Positions 22,336 to 32,791 of a stretch of DNA of 64,000 bases are shown one piece after another. The stretch lies in the NCBI GenBank assembly GCA_031266535.1, contig JAISAS010000004.1, positions 192,531-256,530 on the forward strand, read 5' to 3'. Both the position numbers and the translations under genes were made by a program. Every line of letters starts with the position of its first letter. The first letter of the stretch is position 1. The stretch is from Endomicrobium sp. Its GTDB lineage: Bacteria; Elusimicrobiota; Endomicrobiia; Endomicrobiales; Endomicrobiaceae. Under the pieces are notes generated by a model. It made no database searches and had not been told where the DNA came from. It saw nothing but the letters and a program-made list of their open reading frames with translations.

Positions 22336-22736
22336 AGGTGGCGGGAATTGAACCCGCGTCCGAAAATGTTTTAGTAAGACCAACTACAGGTTTAGTTTGG
22401 AAATATTCTCTTATTTATAACGCCATCTTCCAAACAGGAAACACGTTACAAACCAGTACCGTTTTATTTTTTTATTTTAAATAGACGGAACAAGCTATTT
22501 AAAAGCTACCCTATTTCTGCCACTTTTCATTCTCCTAGCTTTTATAATCTAAGAGATAAAATAAAATCAAACTAAGCAACCATAGGTACTACATTTGAAT
22601 CAACAAAGCTATTAAAGTTTTGCGTTGAAATAATTTCATTGTCGTTTATTTTTTAGTCGATTTTTTCGGAGCCATCGACTAACTCCGACCTGCTGTCATT
22701 ACCTCTACCATTTCCGTCGAATCCTGTCACCCCCCC
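22336..22736 (-). ncRNA. ssrA: transfer-messenger RNA
   Basis: minus strand 5' GGGGGTGACAGGATTCGACGG and 3' GGGTTCAATTCCCGCCACCTCC (T-arm plus acceptor); internal tag frame INDNEIISTQNFNSFVDSNVVPMVA-stop. Confidence 0.95.
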
Positions 22737-22787
22737 CTACATAACAAAAAAATAAACACCATTGCTATTATTATTTATAGATATTTT

Positions 22788-23252
22788 TTATCTTTTTTCT
22801 TTAAAAAATTTTTGTATAACATCAGCACATTGTGTACTTAAATATTTCTTTTTACCACCTACAATTTCTATTTCATGATTAAGTTCTTTATTAAATCCCA
22901 TTCTAAAAATACTCATACAAGCACCAGATTTACCATTAAAAGCTCCAAAAATAATTCTTTTCAATCTTGCGTTTATCAAAGCACCGAAACACATAATACA
23001 CGGCTCGATTGTAACATATATATAACAACCATTCAAACGATAATTTCTAAGTTTTCGAGCTGCTTTTTTCAAAACTAAAATCTCAGCATGAGCACTAGGA
23101 TCAGACAACGTAACACATCTATTAAATCCTCTAGCTATTATTTTATTATCCTTAACTACAACTGCCCCAACTGGAACCTCTTCCATATCTCTGGCCTTAT
23201 AAGCCTCCTTCAACGCTTGAGACATGAAATAAATATTATCCTTTACAATCAA
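22788..23252 (-). CDS. tadA: tRNA-specific adenosine deaminase
   Basis: PSAHAEILVLKKAA and EPCIMCFGALINAR zinc motifs. Confidence 0.93.
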   Translation of the reverse strand: MIVKDNIYFMSQALKEAYKARDMEEVPVGAVVVKDNKIIARGFNRCVTLSDPSAHAEILVLKKAARKLRNYRLNGCYIYVTIEPCIMCFGALINARLKRIIFGAFNGKSGACMSIFRMGFNKELNHEIEIVGGKKKYLSTQCADVIQKFFKEKR

Positions 23253-24066
23253 ATTTATTCCTCAAAATAAAATTCATCATTCTAAAATAATAATATCATG
23301 TAAAAAATGCAATTACTGTAAGTAATTAACAAATCTTCACTAAAACAAAATTAATTGTTTTATTTCTACACTAAAACTATTTCTTTTAAATATACAACAA
23401 AACATAACGTGATTACATGTTAAATAAACAAATCTATAGTATATTTTGATTTATATAAATTATACAAATCAAAAATACACCCATATACACTTCATATAAA
23501 ATTCGAAACTAAAGAAATTTATCATTTCCACAATTATTATAATAAAAGAAACACAGTAAATAAACATTCCAAAATATTACATTTACAATTAATGAAACTC
23601 AAATTACAACAGAAAATAAAGTTTTCACTATTCAAAATATAACAGATATTATATCAGATAATTAATACCATTAACAAAAACTTTATATTCGTACATCCAT
23701 AATATAAAAATAACCTAAAGTTATATGTTAATCTGCTATAGATTCATGATAAAAAACAAACATAATTAAATGAATACAATCATATCAAATATATTTCTTT
23801 ATACACTACTTTTGTAAATGAAAATGCTCAATTATTACACTCTATTTGCATTAACTTTCTTAATTCACACAAACAACACAAAATAGTCTAAAATTATAAT
23901 TAATTCTTACAGCACAAAATCATATTCTTTAAAAACAGATTATTCTTTATTTTAAAAAAATTTTGATTTATTAATAAATGTTATTATGAATAAATCACGG
24001 AAAACGAATTATCACTACTACAATGATGCATCAGCTTTGATATCACTAAAATTTATTTCTTCTCAT

Positions 24067-24597
24067 TTATATTCTTTTGTTTTTTTTCTCAATTTTTGAA
24101 AGATTAATAATACGTTTTTTCATTTTTTCTTCTACATATTTATGCACAAAACCCTTAATATCACCTCCCAAAATTGCAATTTCTTTTACAATACTGGAAG
24201 AAAGAAAAGTATAGTTTTGATCTGTCATTAAAAATACAGTTTCAATTTTTTTATTTAATTTTCTATTCATAAGTGCCATTTGAAATTCATATTCAAAATC
24301 AGAAAGTACTCTCAATCCTCTTATCAACACAAAAGAATTAATTTGTTCAACATAATCCACTAATAATGAATCAGAGAAGGATACAATATTTACATTTTTC
24401 AACCCTTTTGTAATCTTTTGCACTAGACTAATTCTCTCATGCTTACGAAACATATACTTCTTATTTATATTATCCGTAACCGCAATTATTATTTTTGGAA
24501 ACAAACGAGAAGCCCTAATTATAATATCCAAATGTCCATTTGTAGGAGGATCAAAACTTCCAGGGTAAACAGCTGAAATTATTTTTTTCATAAACAA
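24067..24597 (-). CDS. coaD: pantetheine-phosphate adenylyltransferase
   Basis: YPGSFDPPTNGHLDII, RGLRVLSDFEYEFQ, SSSIVKE. Confidence 0.97.
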   Translation of the reverse strand: MFMKKIISAVYPGSFDPPTNGHLDIIIRASRLFPKIIIAVTDNINKKYMFRKHERISLVQKITKGLKNVNIVSFSDSLLVDYVEQINSFVLIRGLRVLSDFEYEFQMALMNRKLNKKIETVFLMTDQNYTFLSSSIVKEIAILGGDIKGFVHKYVEEKMKKRIINLSKIEKKNKRI

Positions 24598-24711
24598 TTT
24601 AATTTCTTAAATTTACTTTACATTTTATAATATATTTTGAAAAAATCCTATAAAACTAAAACAGAACCTATCATATAAAAAACAAGAAAATTACATATCT
24701 CCCACTAAGTA

Positions 24712-25926
24712 TTATATATACTTTTTCGTATAATTTTTTGTTTGATATTCTAATGATTCCTCCAAAATTTTTATAGCAAAATCTACATCAGACTCTTTGA
24801 TTATCAATGGTGGCAATAATCTTAAAACGGTATCACTAGTGCAATTTATAATTAATCCATTATTCATGCAACATGTTACTATATCTCTACCATTTATCAT
24901 AAGATCCACTCCAACCATCAAACCAATCCCTCTTATACACTTTATGATAGAAAACTTTTCTTTTAATTCTTCAAGTCTTACATATAAATATTTTGCAACT
25001 TTTAAAGAATTATTCAAAAATTCTGAATTAACAATTTTTAACACCTCTAGAGAAGCAGCACACGATACTGGATTTCCCCCAAAAGTCGAACCATGATCAC
25101 CATATTCAAAAGCATAAGCACATTTTTTATTAGCAATAGTAGCTCCTAATGGTAATCCATTAGCTAAAGATTTCGCTAGGGTTACAATATCTGGTTTAAC
25201 ATCATAATTTTCAAAAGCATAAAATTTCCCAGTTCTTCCTACACCACACTGTATTTCATCAAAAATTAAAAGAATATTTTTATCATCACAAAGTTTTCTT
25301 AACGCTTTTAAAAACATCTTATCTGATGGGAATATTCCACCTTCCCCTTGTATAGGTTCTATCATTACAGCAACTGTTTTATCATTTATAAGTTTTTTTA
25401 CTGAATTGATATCATTAAATTTAGCAAAAACAAATTTCTCTTGCAAAGGCATCAGATATTTATGAAATTTCTCTTGTCCAGTTGCAGATATAGTAGCAAG
25501 TGTTCTTCCATGAAATGAATTATTAAAACACACTATCTCATATTTATTACATATTTTTGAAGAATTTAAAAATCCCCATTTCCTTGCAAGTTTAATGGCA
25601 CATTCATTTGCTTCTGCCCCTGAATTTGAAAAAAAAACTTTTCCTTTTTCAAATGTACGACTAACAAGTTTTTTAGCTAAAATAATCTGAGGTGATCCAT
25701 AATATAGATTTGAAATATGTATAAAATTATTTATTTGATTTTTCACAGCATCAACAACCAATTTATTACAATGACCAACATTGCAAACACTTATACCTGA
25801 AAAAAAATCAAGGTATCTTTTTCCATTTTCATCCCATAGAAATTGATCTTTAGATTTTTTTATAACTAAATCATTGCGTTTATACGTTTGCATAATATAT
25901 TCACTTTCAATTTTTTTTATATTCAT
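24712..25926 (-). CDS. argD: acetylornithine aminotransferase family
   Basis: class III PLP aminotransferase: FSNSGAEANECAIKLAR, LIFDEIQCGVGRTG, TLAKSLANGLPLGA; next to argB. Confidence 0.92.
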   Translation of the reverse strand: MNIKKIESEYIMQTYKRNDLVIKKSKDQFLWDENGKRYLDFFSGISVCNVGHCNKLVVDAVKNQINNFIHISNLYYGSPQIILAKKLVSRTFEKGKVFFSNSGAEANECAIKLARKWGFLNSSKICNKYEIVCFNNSFHGRTLATISATGQEKFHKYLMPLQEKFVFAKFNDINSVKKLINDKTVAVMIEPIQGEGGIFPSDKMFLKALRKLCDDKNILLIFDEIQCGVGRTGKFYAFENYDVKPDIVTLAKSLANGLPLGATIANKKCAYAFEYGDHGSTFGGNPVSCAASLEVLKIVNSEFLNNSLKVAKYLYVRLEELKEKFSIIKCIRGIGLMVGVDLMINGRDIVTCCMNNGLIINCTSDTVLRLLPPLIIKESDVDFAIKILEESLEYQTKNYTKKYI

Positions 25927-25942
25927 TCTATACCCTCTCTTA

Positions 25943-26692
25943 TTAAGATTTTAATAATGTTCCATTTATATTAATTACTCCAGATGCTCCATCTGCTATC
26001 CAAATTTCTTTCACACCCTTCTTAACTGAAACAACACAGGCCTTAATTTTTGGTATCATACCACCTGTTACAATTTGATTTTTTATTAAATTACCCACTT
26101 CATTAACTCTAATCTCTTCAATTTTATTTTTATTTTTATCAAAAACCCCAGAAACGTCTGTTAAAAATATAAGCTTTTTTGCCTTAAAAGACACAGCTAT
26201 CGAAGCAGCTAGAGTATCAGCATTAACATTCATAATATTACCATTAGCATCAGAAGCAATAGAAGCTATAACTAACAAAAAGCCAGCTTTCATCAAGACA
26301 TCTATAAGTTTTTTGTTAATTTTAATTGGTTTACCCACGAAACCAAGACTTTTAATTTGTTTACAGATAACACTTTTACCATCTTTACCAGATATTCCTA
26401 CAGCATTAACACCATTTTTTATAAGGCCAGTAGTTAAAAATCTATTTACTTTCCCACTTAAAGCCATCTCAACAATTTCAATCGTACTTGCATCAGTAAA
26501 TCTCAATCCATTTACAAATTTACTTCTCAATGAAAACTTTTTAAGTAATATATCTATTTCTTGTCCACCACCATGTACTAAAATAACATGTTGTTTCCGT
26601 GAAATTATAGCAAGCTCTCTAAAAAATCTATTCTGTATTTCAACATTTCTAACCAAACTTCCCCCAAACTTAACCACCGTCAAAGATTTCAT
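25943..26692 (-). CDS. argB: acetylglutamate kinase
   Basis: VKFGGSLV, LVHGGGQEID, VNADTLAA, VTGGMIPKI. Confidence 0.95.
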   Translation of the reverse strand: MKSLTVVKFGGSLVRNVEIQNRFFRELAIISRKQHVILVHGGGQEIDILLKKFSLRSKFVNGLRFTDASTIEIVEMALSGKVNRFLTTGLIKNGVNAVGISGKDGKSVICKQIKSLGFVGKPIKINKKLIDVLMKAGFLLVIASIASDANGNIMNVNADTLAASIAVSFKAKKLIFLTDVSGVFDKNKNKIEEIRVNEVGNLIKNQIVTGGMIPKIKACVVSVKKGVKEIWIADGASGVININGTLLKS

Positions 26693-26750
26693 TTATAATA
26701 AAAACCTCTTTTTCAATAATCAATAAATTTTGTACATACATAATTTAATT

Positions 26751-27482
26751 TTATTTTTCTAGATCCTTAACTGAAGAATATTCACATTTTAATTTAAAAT
26801 CACATATCTTACATTTTAAAATATTTGGACAAAATTTTTCAGACTCTATATTTTTTGCAATCTCTATAGCAATATTTACTGCATTGGTTATACTATCTTT
26901 AGATCTCTGAGTATAAATTTTCCTATTTTCAGATAAAAAATAAATTGACATTTTACTTACATTAAAATCAAAAACATTTTTACAAGCATACGCATAAAAA
27001 CTCAATTGTAAATCTTGATCTATTTTTTTTTGTGACCATATTTTACTATGAGTTTTATAATCTGTAACTTCATATTTACCATCATTACATTTATCAATTC
27101 TATCAATAATACCTATAAATTTATATTTACCTATATTTGTATAAAATGCTTTTTCAACATATAAAATTTTTGCATTCAAGTTAGTAAAAGACTTATAATA
27201 GTCAACAAGCATTTGTTTCCCACGGCTATAATACTCAAAAATCTGCTGAGAATCCTTAAATCCATCATTTTTCCAAGCATCATCATAACACTCAAATAGA
27301 GTATCATAAATTTGTTTTCCATTTTTATGAAATCGTTCTAACGTTTTATGAATAATATGCCCGAAAGTAATATCCGCATTTACTGGTATATGAAAATCGT
27401 CAAGGTATATAAGCTTGTATTTATATGGACAAAATAAATATGTATTAATTCTTGAATAACTTATTTTAAAATCTTGTTTCAT
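26751..27482 (-). CDS. PD-(D/E)XK superfamily nuclease with Cys cluster
   Basis: YSRINTYLFCPYKYKL, GHIIHKTLE, EVTDYKTH, CKICDFKLKC (RecB/AddB-like C-terminal nuclease). Confidence 0.85.
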   Translation of the reverse strand: MKQDFKISYSRINTYLFCPYKYKLIYLDDFHIPVNADITFGHIIHKTLERFHKNGKQIYDTLFECYDDAWKNDGFKDSQQIFEYYSRGKQMLVDYYKSFTNLNAKILYVEKAFYTNIGKYKFIGIIDRIDKCNDGKYEVTDYKTHSKIWSQKKIDQDLQLSFYAYACKNVFDFNVSKMSIYFLSENRKIYTQRSKDSITNAVNIAIEIAKNIESEKFCPNILKCKICDFKLKCEYSSVKDLEK

Positions 27483-27499
27483 TTTTCATACTTTTATCA

Positions 27500-28069
27500 T
27501 TATTTTTTATAAAAAGAAACTATAGTATCACCATATTTTTTTATTCTAAAACATTTTAAATTTACAATATCTTTTGAGAACTCTTTTATATATTTTTGTA
27601 CCACAACAATAGCACCATTATTTAAAATATCGTACCTTACTATATTACTTAAAACTGGATATGTAAAGGCACAAGAACTATCTGTATTATCTTTTTTATA
27701 CGGAGAACCTACAAAAACTATATCATACTTACCTTTTAAAATATAAAAATTTTTAACTATATCACATTTAATAATTTCAGATCTACTGCCAAATCCCAAC
27801 ATATTTACATTATGTTTAATTAGAGATAACGAAATAGTATTTAACTCTGCAAAAACTACTTTTTTTGCACCTCTAGAAAGAGCTTCGATCCCAACCGAAC
27901 CTACTCCTGCAAATAAGTCAATAAAAACAGAATTATAAATTTTAAGCTGCATTATATCAAAAATAGATTTTTTAATTCTACCGAGTATAGGCCTTATAGA
28001 CAGATTCCCATAAGGTAATGTTTTCAACATTCTTCCTCGAGCAGTACCTGCAATAACTTTCAAAACCAA
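27500..28069 (-). CDS. rsmD: RsmD-family 16S rRNA (guanine-N2)-methyltransferase, motif IV altered
   Basis: VIAGTARGRMLKTLP, FIDLFAGVGSVGIEALSRGA; expected DPPY reads GSPY. Confidence 0.88.
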   Translation of the reverse strand: MVLKVIAGTARGRMLKTLPYGNLSIRPILGRIKKSIFDIMQLKIYNSVFIDLFAGVGSVGIEALSRGAKKVVFAELNTISLSLIKHNVNMLGFGSRSEIIKCDIVKNFYILKGKYDIVFVGSPYKKDNTDSSCAFTYPVLSNIVRYDILNNGAIVVVQKYIKEFSKDIVNLKCFRIKKYGDTIVSFYKK

Positions 28070-28071
28070 TT

Positions 28072-28473
28072 TTATTCTCCAAAAATTCCAACAAAAATTT
28101 TTCTAATTCTTGGTCTATTATCAAAATCTACCAAAATTATTTGTTGCCAAGTTCCCAATATTAATGATTTAGATACAAGCGGTATAGTTTTTGATATACC
28201 TACTAGCGAAGAACGCACATGTGAAAAACCATTACTTTTATGATTATAAACACCTTTTACCGGAGCAACTACCTCAAGAGCTTTGCGAAAATCCGCAATA
28301 AGTCCTGGTTCAAATTCAATAGTTGTAATAGCAGATGTAGAACTTGTTACACTTAAAGTTACTATACCATTTTCAATATCAGAACGAAAAATAATTCTTT
28401 TAACATCATCAGTTATATCGAGAATATCATTGTAACCTTTAGTTCTACAATTTATGTATTCTGAATAAATCAT
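28072..28473 (-). CDS. YjbQ family (UPF0047) protein
   Basis: NGFSHVRSSLVG and LGTWQQIILVDFD characteristic segments. Confidence 0.9.
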   Translation of the reverse strand: MIYSEYINCRTKGYNDILDITDDVKRIIFRSDIENGIVTLSVTSSTSAITTIEFEPGLIADFRKALEVVAPVKGVYNHKSNGFSHVRSSLVGISKTIPLVSKSLILGTWQQIILVDFDNRPRIRKIFVGIFGE

Positions 28474-28577
28474 TTTAAATCCTTACATTACAGAAAAATT
28501 ACTAAAATACAATTAATTCAATTTTAAACACAACAGTATCAATATATTTACATTTAATCTACATACCGCTATTTCAA

Positions 28578-28650
28578 TGGAGCTAAGGGGGATCGAACCC
28601 CTAACCTCTTGCATGCCATGCAAGCACTCTTCCAACTGAGCTATAGCCCC
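28578..28650 (-). tRNA. tRNA-Ala (anticodon GGC)
   Basis: GGGGCTA...CTTGC-ATGGCAT-GCAAG...GGGGTTCGATCCCCC...TAGCTCC-A; CCA not encoded. Confidence 0.96.
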
Positions 28651-29013
28651 ACATTAATCAAAACTTACTTAGCAACACATTTATAAATTTAAATCTTGAT
28701 ATAAAAATCTTTTTACTTCCAGATAATACGTCACACTTTTATCATAAATAATTCACTTTTACTATTTCTTTTCCTAATAAGTACAATTTTTACTATATAC
28801 GACAATATACATTATGCACATATATCAAATTGCAATAAAAAACATTTTCTTTATATAATTACATGATTAGTTACGTGGATTATAGCGAAAATGTGCTAGT
28901 ATTGTCAATAAAATAATTTTAATAAATTTCTCGTGTGATTTTTTTCTATTAAAAAAAATAAGCACAAATTAGTGATAATGATGATAAATAGTATTTATTT
29001 TGGATAAAAGACT

Positions 29014-29838
29014 TTGAGTTTAAATTTTTGTATCCTTTCAAGTGGATCGAGCGGTAATTGTTCAGTAATTTGGACTGAAAAAGCAACTATTTTAATTGAT
29101 TGTGGATGTAGTATTAAATATATAACAAAAAATCTTAGTAACTTAGGTATTTCTACAAAAAACTTAACTGCAACAGTTATAACACATGGCCATACAGATC
29201 ACATGAGTCCATCAGTATTTAGCCTTTTGTTTAAAAATAACATTCCAATTTACCTACACAAAGATGTCTTTGAAGATCTTTTTAGAAAATACGGTAAAAA
29301 AATTGAAAAATGTACTAATATACTTTTTAATAAAACTTTTAAAATTGAAAATATTTATATTAAACCTTTTTATGTTCATCATAAAGATCAATATGTTACT
29401 CGTACGTTCGGTTTTACATTTTCATCTATAGTAAATACAAAAGAATACAAAATAGGATATATTACAGATACCGGAAAAATATGTAATGAAATTATAAAAA
29501 ATTTAGTTAATAGCAATATTTTAATAATAGAATCAAATTATGATGAAGCAATGTTGGAATCAAGCCTTAGATTTCATGATAACAAAAAATGGGTGTCAAG
29601 TGATTGGGGACATTTATCAAATGAAAGTGCTGCTGACGCCATTGTTAAAATTAGACAACTTTCTAATAATAAAGAAAATCTAAAATACGTTTTTCTTGCA
29701 CATATAAGTAAGCATCACAATAATGTCAAAATAGCTATAGACACTACAAAAAAAATACTTACGAAGAACGGTATTTCAAATATAAGTCTATTTGCCACTA
29801 AAAATAAGAAACGATGCCCATCTATTAAAATTATTTAA
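29014..29838 (+). CDS. MBL-fold metallo-hydrolase (WalJ/YycJ-like), TTG start
   Basis: ILSSGSSGNCSVI and THGHTDHMS motifs. Confidence 0.9.
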   Translation: MSLNFCILSSGSSGNCSVIWTEKATILIDCGCSIKYITKNLSNLGISTKNLTATVITHGHTDHMSPSVFSLLFKNNIPIYLHKDVFEDLFRKYGKKIEKCTNILFNKTFKIENIYIKPFYVHHKDQYVTRTFGFTFSSIVNTKEYKIGYITDTGKICNEIIKNLVNSNILIIESNYDEAMLESSLRFHDNKKWVSSDWGHLSNESAADAIVKIRQLSNNKENLKYVFLAHISKHHNNVKIAIDTTKKILTKNGISNISLFATKNKKRCPSIKII

Positions 29839-29858
29839 AGCTATACATAAATATAGCT
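29839..29858. terminator. possible bidirectional terminator between convergent genes
   Basis: perfect inverted repeat AGCTATA-CATAAA-TATAGCT followed by T-rich run. Confidence 0.5.
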
Positions 29859-29937
29859 CAAATTTTTCAAAAACTATAATATGTAACAACCAATGCATTT
29901 TATTTTACGGCTATATTACAAAAAATTATTTATCAAT

Positions 29938-30939
29938 TCATTTAAGTAACATAATTGCACTTATTAAATAAATATCATCTGGATTAACACCTCTGCTTAA
30001 ATCACTTACTGGAAAAGCAAGTCCCTGAATTATGGGTCCTAAAGCCTGAAAACCTCCATATCTTTCAGCGATTTTATAACCAATATTTCCAGAATTTAAA
30101 TCAGGAAAAATTAAAATATTTGCATTACCAGCAACAAGAGAATATGGAGCTTTTCTCTTACCAATACTCTGAACAACAGACGCATCAAATTGAAATTCCC
30201 CATCAATATTTATATCAGAATTTTTTTTAAAATAATTCTTTGTAGCTTCTACAGCTTCCTTTACTTTTAATAAAATTTCACTGTTTGCACTACCTTTGGT
30301 TGAAAAAGAAAGCATTGCGACATTTACCTGTTTACCTGGAAAAAGCTTTCTAAAATTAATAACTGTTGATATTGTTATATCTTTTAAACCTAATGCTTGA
30401 GGATCTGGATTTACTGCACAATCTGCAAATATTACAGGTTCTTTTGCTAAAAAATGCCCTTTTGGAGGAATCATAAGAAAATATGAAGAAACTAATTTTA
30501 CACCTTCTGCTGGACCAATTACACGAATTGCTGCTCTTAAAACATCCGCAGTATCATAAACAGCTCCTCCAACACAAGCATCACACCTACCACTTTTTAA
30601 ATACATCATTGAAAAATACAAAGGCTCATTTAAAAGATTTAACGTATCTTGCACATCAATCCCTTTTTGTAATCTTACATTAATAAATTCTTTAACCTTC
30701 TTTTCATCAAGAAGATTTTCATTTATTTTAATTATTTCAATACCATTTAAGTTTATATCTGATATCAACGCTAATTTCTCAATTTCTCCAACACTTTTTA
30801 CAGGTAATACAACTGAAGCTATACCATCTCTCACAAGCATTTGTGCGGCTTTTAAAACTCTTACATCAAAACTTTCAGGAAAAATCACTTTTCCTTTTAT
30901 TTTCTTCGCTAAATTTAAAATATGCTCTCGCATGTTCAT
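29938..30939 (-). CDS. pta: phosphate acetyltransferase
   Basis: VIFPESFDVRVLKAA, SYFLMIPP, FADCAVNPDP, LVAGNANILIFPDLNSGNIGYK. Confidence 0.95.
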   Translation of the reverse strand: MNMREHILNLAKKIKGKVIFPESFDVRVLKAAQMLVRDGIASVVLPVKSVGEIEKLALISDINLNGIEIIKINENLLDEKKVKEFINVRLQKGIDVQDTLNLLNEPLYFSMMYLKSGRCDACVGGAVYDTADVLRAAIRVIGPAEGVKLVSSYFLMIPPKGHFLAKEPVIFADCAVNPDPQALGLKDITISTVINFRKLFPGKQVNVAMLSFSTKGSANSEILLKVKEAVEATKNYFKKNSDINIDGEFQFDASVVQSIGKRKAPYSLVAGNANILIFPDLNSGNIGYKIAERYGGFQALGPIIQGLAFPVSDLSRGVNPDDIYLISAIMLLK

Positions 30940-30974
30940 TTTAAATAATTCCTCCTAAATGAACTAGATTCAAA

Positions 30975-32639
30975 TTATTTCAACGGCACTATATTATTTT
31001 TCTTTATTTCTTTTCTTTTAATTTTTCCACTTATTGTCTTTGGAAGTTCCTCTACAAATTCAATAACTCTAGGATATTTATAGGGAGCTGTAACTTTTTT
31101 AACATGATCTTGAAGTTCCATTGCAAGTTTTAAACTTGGTTGATATTTTTTTACAAGAACTATCGAGGCTTTTACTACAGTACCTCTATCTTTATCAAAC
31201 ACTCCAGTTACTGCACATTCTAAAACACAAGGATGTTCCATTAAAACACTTTCAACCTCAAAAGGACCTATTTTATATCCAGAACTTTTTATAATATCAT
31301 CAGAACGACCAACAAACCAAATATATCCATCATTATCCTTATACGCTACATCTCCAGTATCATAAATGCCATTTTTCCAAAAAGTTTTCGTAATATTTTC
31401 ATTTTTATAATATTCCGAAAACAAACCTATAGGCTTTTGTTCCCCAGTTCTTATTACAAGCCGTCCTTCTTCACCACAACTACAAGGATTATCTTCCATA
31501 TCAACAATATCAACATCCCAACCTGGAGATGGTTTACCTATAGCCCCAGGTTTTACTTGTATCCATGGAAAAGTTGCTGCAAAAGCAACAGTTTCAGTCT
31601 GACCAAATCCCTCTTTAATTTCAATACCCGTATATTTTTTAAACTCATAGAAAACTTCAGGATTTAGTGGCTCTCCAGCAGTCGTAGCATATCTTAATTT
31701 TGATAAATCATATTTGGAAATATCTTCTTTAATTATATGCCTATAAACAGTGGGTGGAGCACAAAATGAAGTTATTCCATATTTTGCTATTTTTTCCATT
31801 AAATCTCTAGAATTAAATCTTTCATAGTCATAAGTAAAAATACATGCTCCACATAACCATTGGCCATACATCTTCCCCCATGCAGCTTTTGCCCAGCCAG
31901 TATCAGCCACAGTAAGATGCAAACTTGAATCATTTAAATTTTGCCAAAACCTAGCGGTCAAAATATGCCCTAAAGGATACGCGAAATCATGACATACCAT
32001 CTTAGGCATCCCAGTAGTTCCAGAAGTGAAATATAACAAAAACTTATCTTTTATATTTGTAGCCTCTATGCCTTCTAATCTTTTAAAAACATCAGAAAAT
32101 TTTTCAACTTCTTTAGAATATTCAAACCAACCATGAGCATAACCATTTACAGAGACTAAAGTTCGTAACTCTATCAAATTTTTCCTTGCTTCATTAATAA
32201 CATCTATAATTCTTCTATCAGCTGCTGCAATAATCATAACAACACCAGCTACTTTAACTCTATATTCTACATCTTTAGTAGTTAAAAGATGTGTAGCAGG
32301 AATTACCATAGCCCCTAATTTATGAAGAGCAATTGTACAATACCAGTACTCATAGCGCCTTTTTAGCATAAGCATTACGGCATCACCTTTCTTAATCCCT
32401 AAAGATTTAAAAAAATTTGCAGCACGATTACTTTCTTTTTTTATATCATCAAAAGTAAATACTTTCTCTTCTCCATAAGGATTACACCATATCATTGCTT
32501 TTTTATTAGGCAAAATCTTTGCAATTTCATCTACAACATCAAAAGCAAAATTAAAATTTTCAGGGACATATATCTTATAGTTTTTTACAAAATCTTCATA
32601 CGATTCATATCCGATCTTCACATATTTATCTGCTAGCAT
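30975..32639 (-). CDS. AMP-forming acyl/acetyl-CoA ligase
   Basis: LYFTSGTTGMPKMVCH, EGFGQTETV, YDTGDVAYKDNDGYIWFVGRSDDIIKSSGYKIGPFEVES, KTISGKIKRKEI. Confidence 0.93.
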   Translation of the reverse strand: MLADKYVKIGYESYEDFVKNYKIYVPENFNFAFDVVDEIAKILPNKKAMIWCNPYGEEKVFTFDDIKKESNRAANFFKSLGIKKGDAVMLMLKRRYEYWYCTIALHKLGAMVIPATHLLTTKDVEYRVKVAGVVMIIAAADRRIIDVINEARKNLIELRTLVSVNGYAHGWFEYSKEVEKFSDVFKRLEGIEATNIKDKFLLYFTSGTTGMPKMVCHDFAYPLGHILTARFWQNLNDSSLHLTVADTGWAKAAWGKMYGQWLCGACIFTYDYERFNSRDLMEKIAKYGITSFCAPPTVYRHIIKEDISKYDLSKLRYATTAGEPLNPEVFYEFKKYTGIEIKEGFGQTETVAFAATFPWIQVKPGAIGKPSPGWDVDIVDMEDNPCSCGEEGRLVIRTGEQKPIGLFSEYYKNENITKTFWKNGIYDTGDVAYKDNDGYIWFVGRSDDIIKSSGYKIGPFEVESVLMEHPCVLECAVTGVFDKDRGTVVKASIVLVKKYQPSLKLAMELQDHVKKVTAPYKYPRVIEFVEELPKTISGKIKRKEIKKNNIVPLK

Positions 32640-32791
32640 TAATTTCTCTTTTACACAATTTTTTGTTAAATATATTTAAGTTTTATCTCTTTATTATATA
32701 AGAAAGTCTATAAAAATAACAAATACCCTAATCAAGCAACTCCTCCATACATTAACTGTCTATTACACTACAGATTTGCCAACTCTATATA

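Noticed and set aside
26313-26726. 137-aa plus-strand ORF inside argB
   Set aside because: Antisense shadow ORF of a conserved gene with no recognisable domain.
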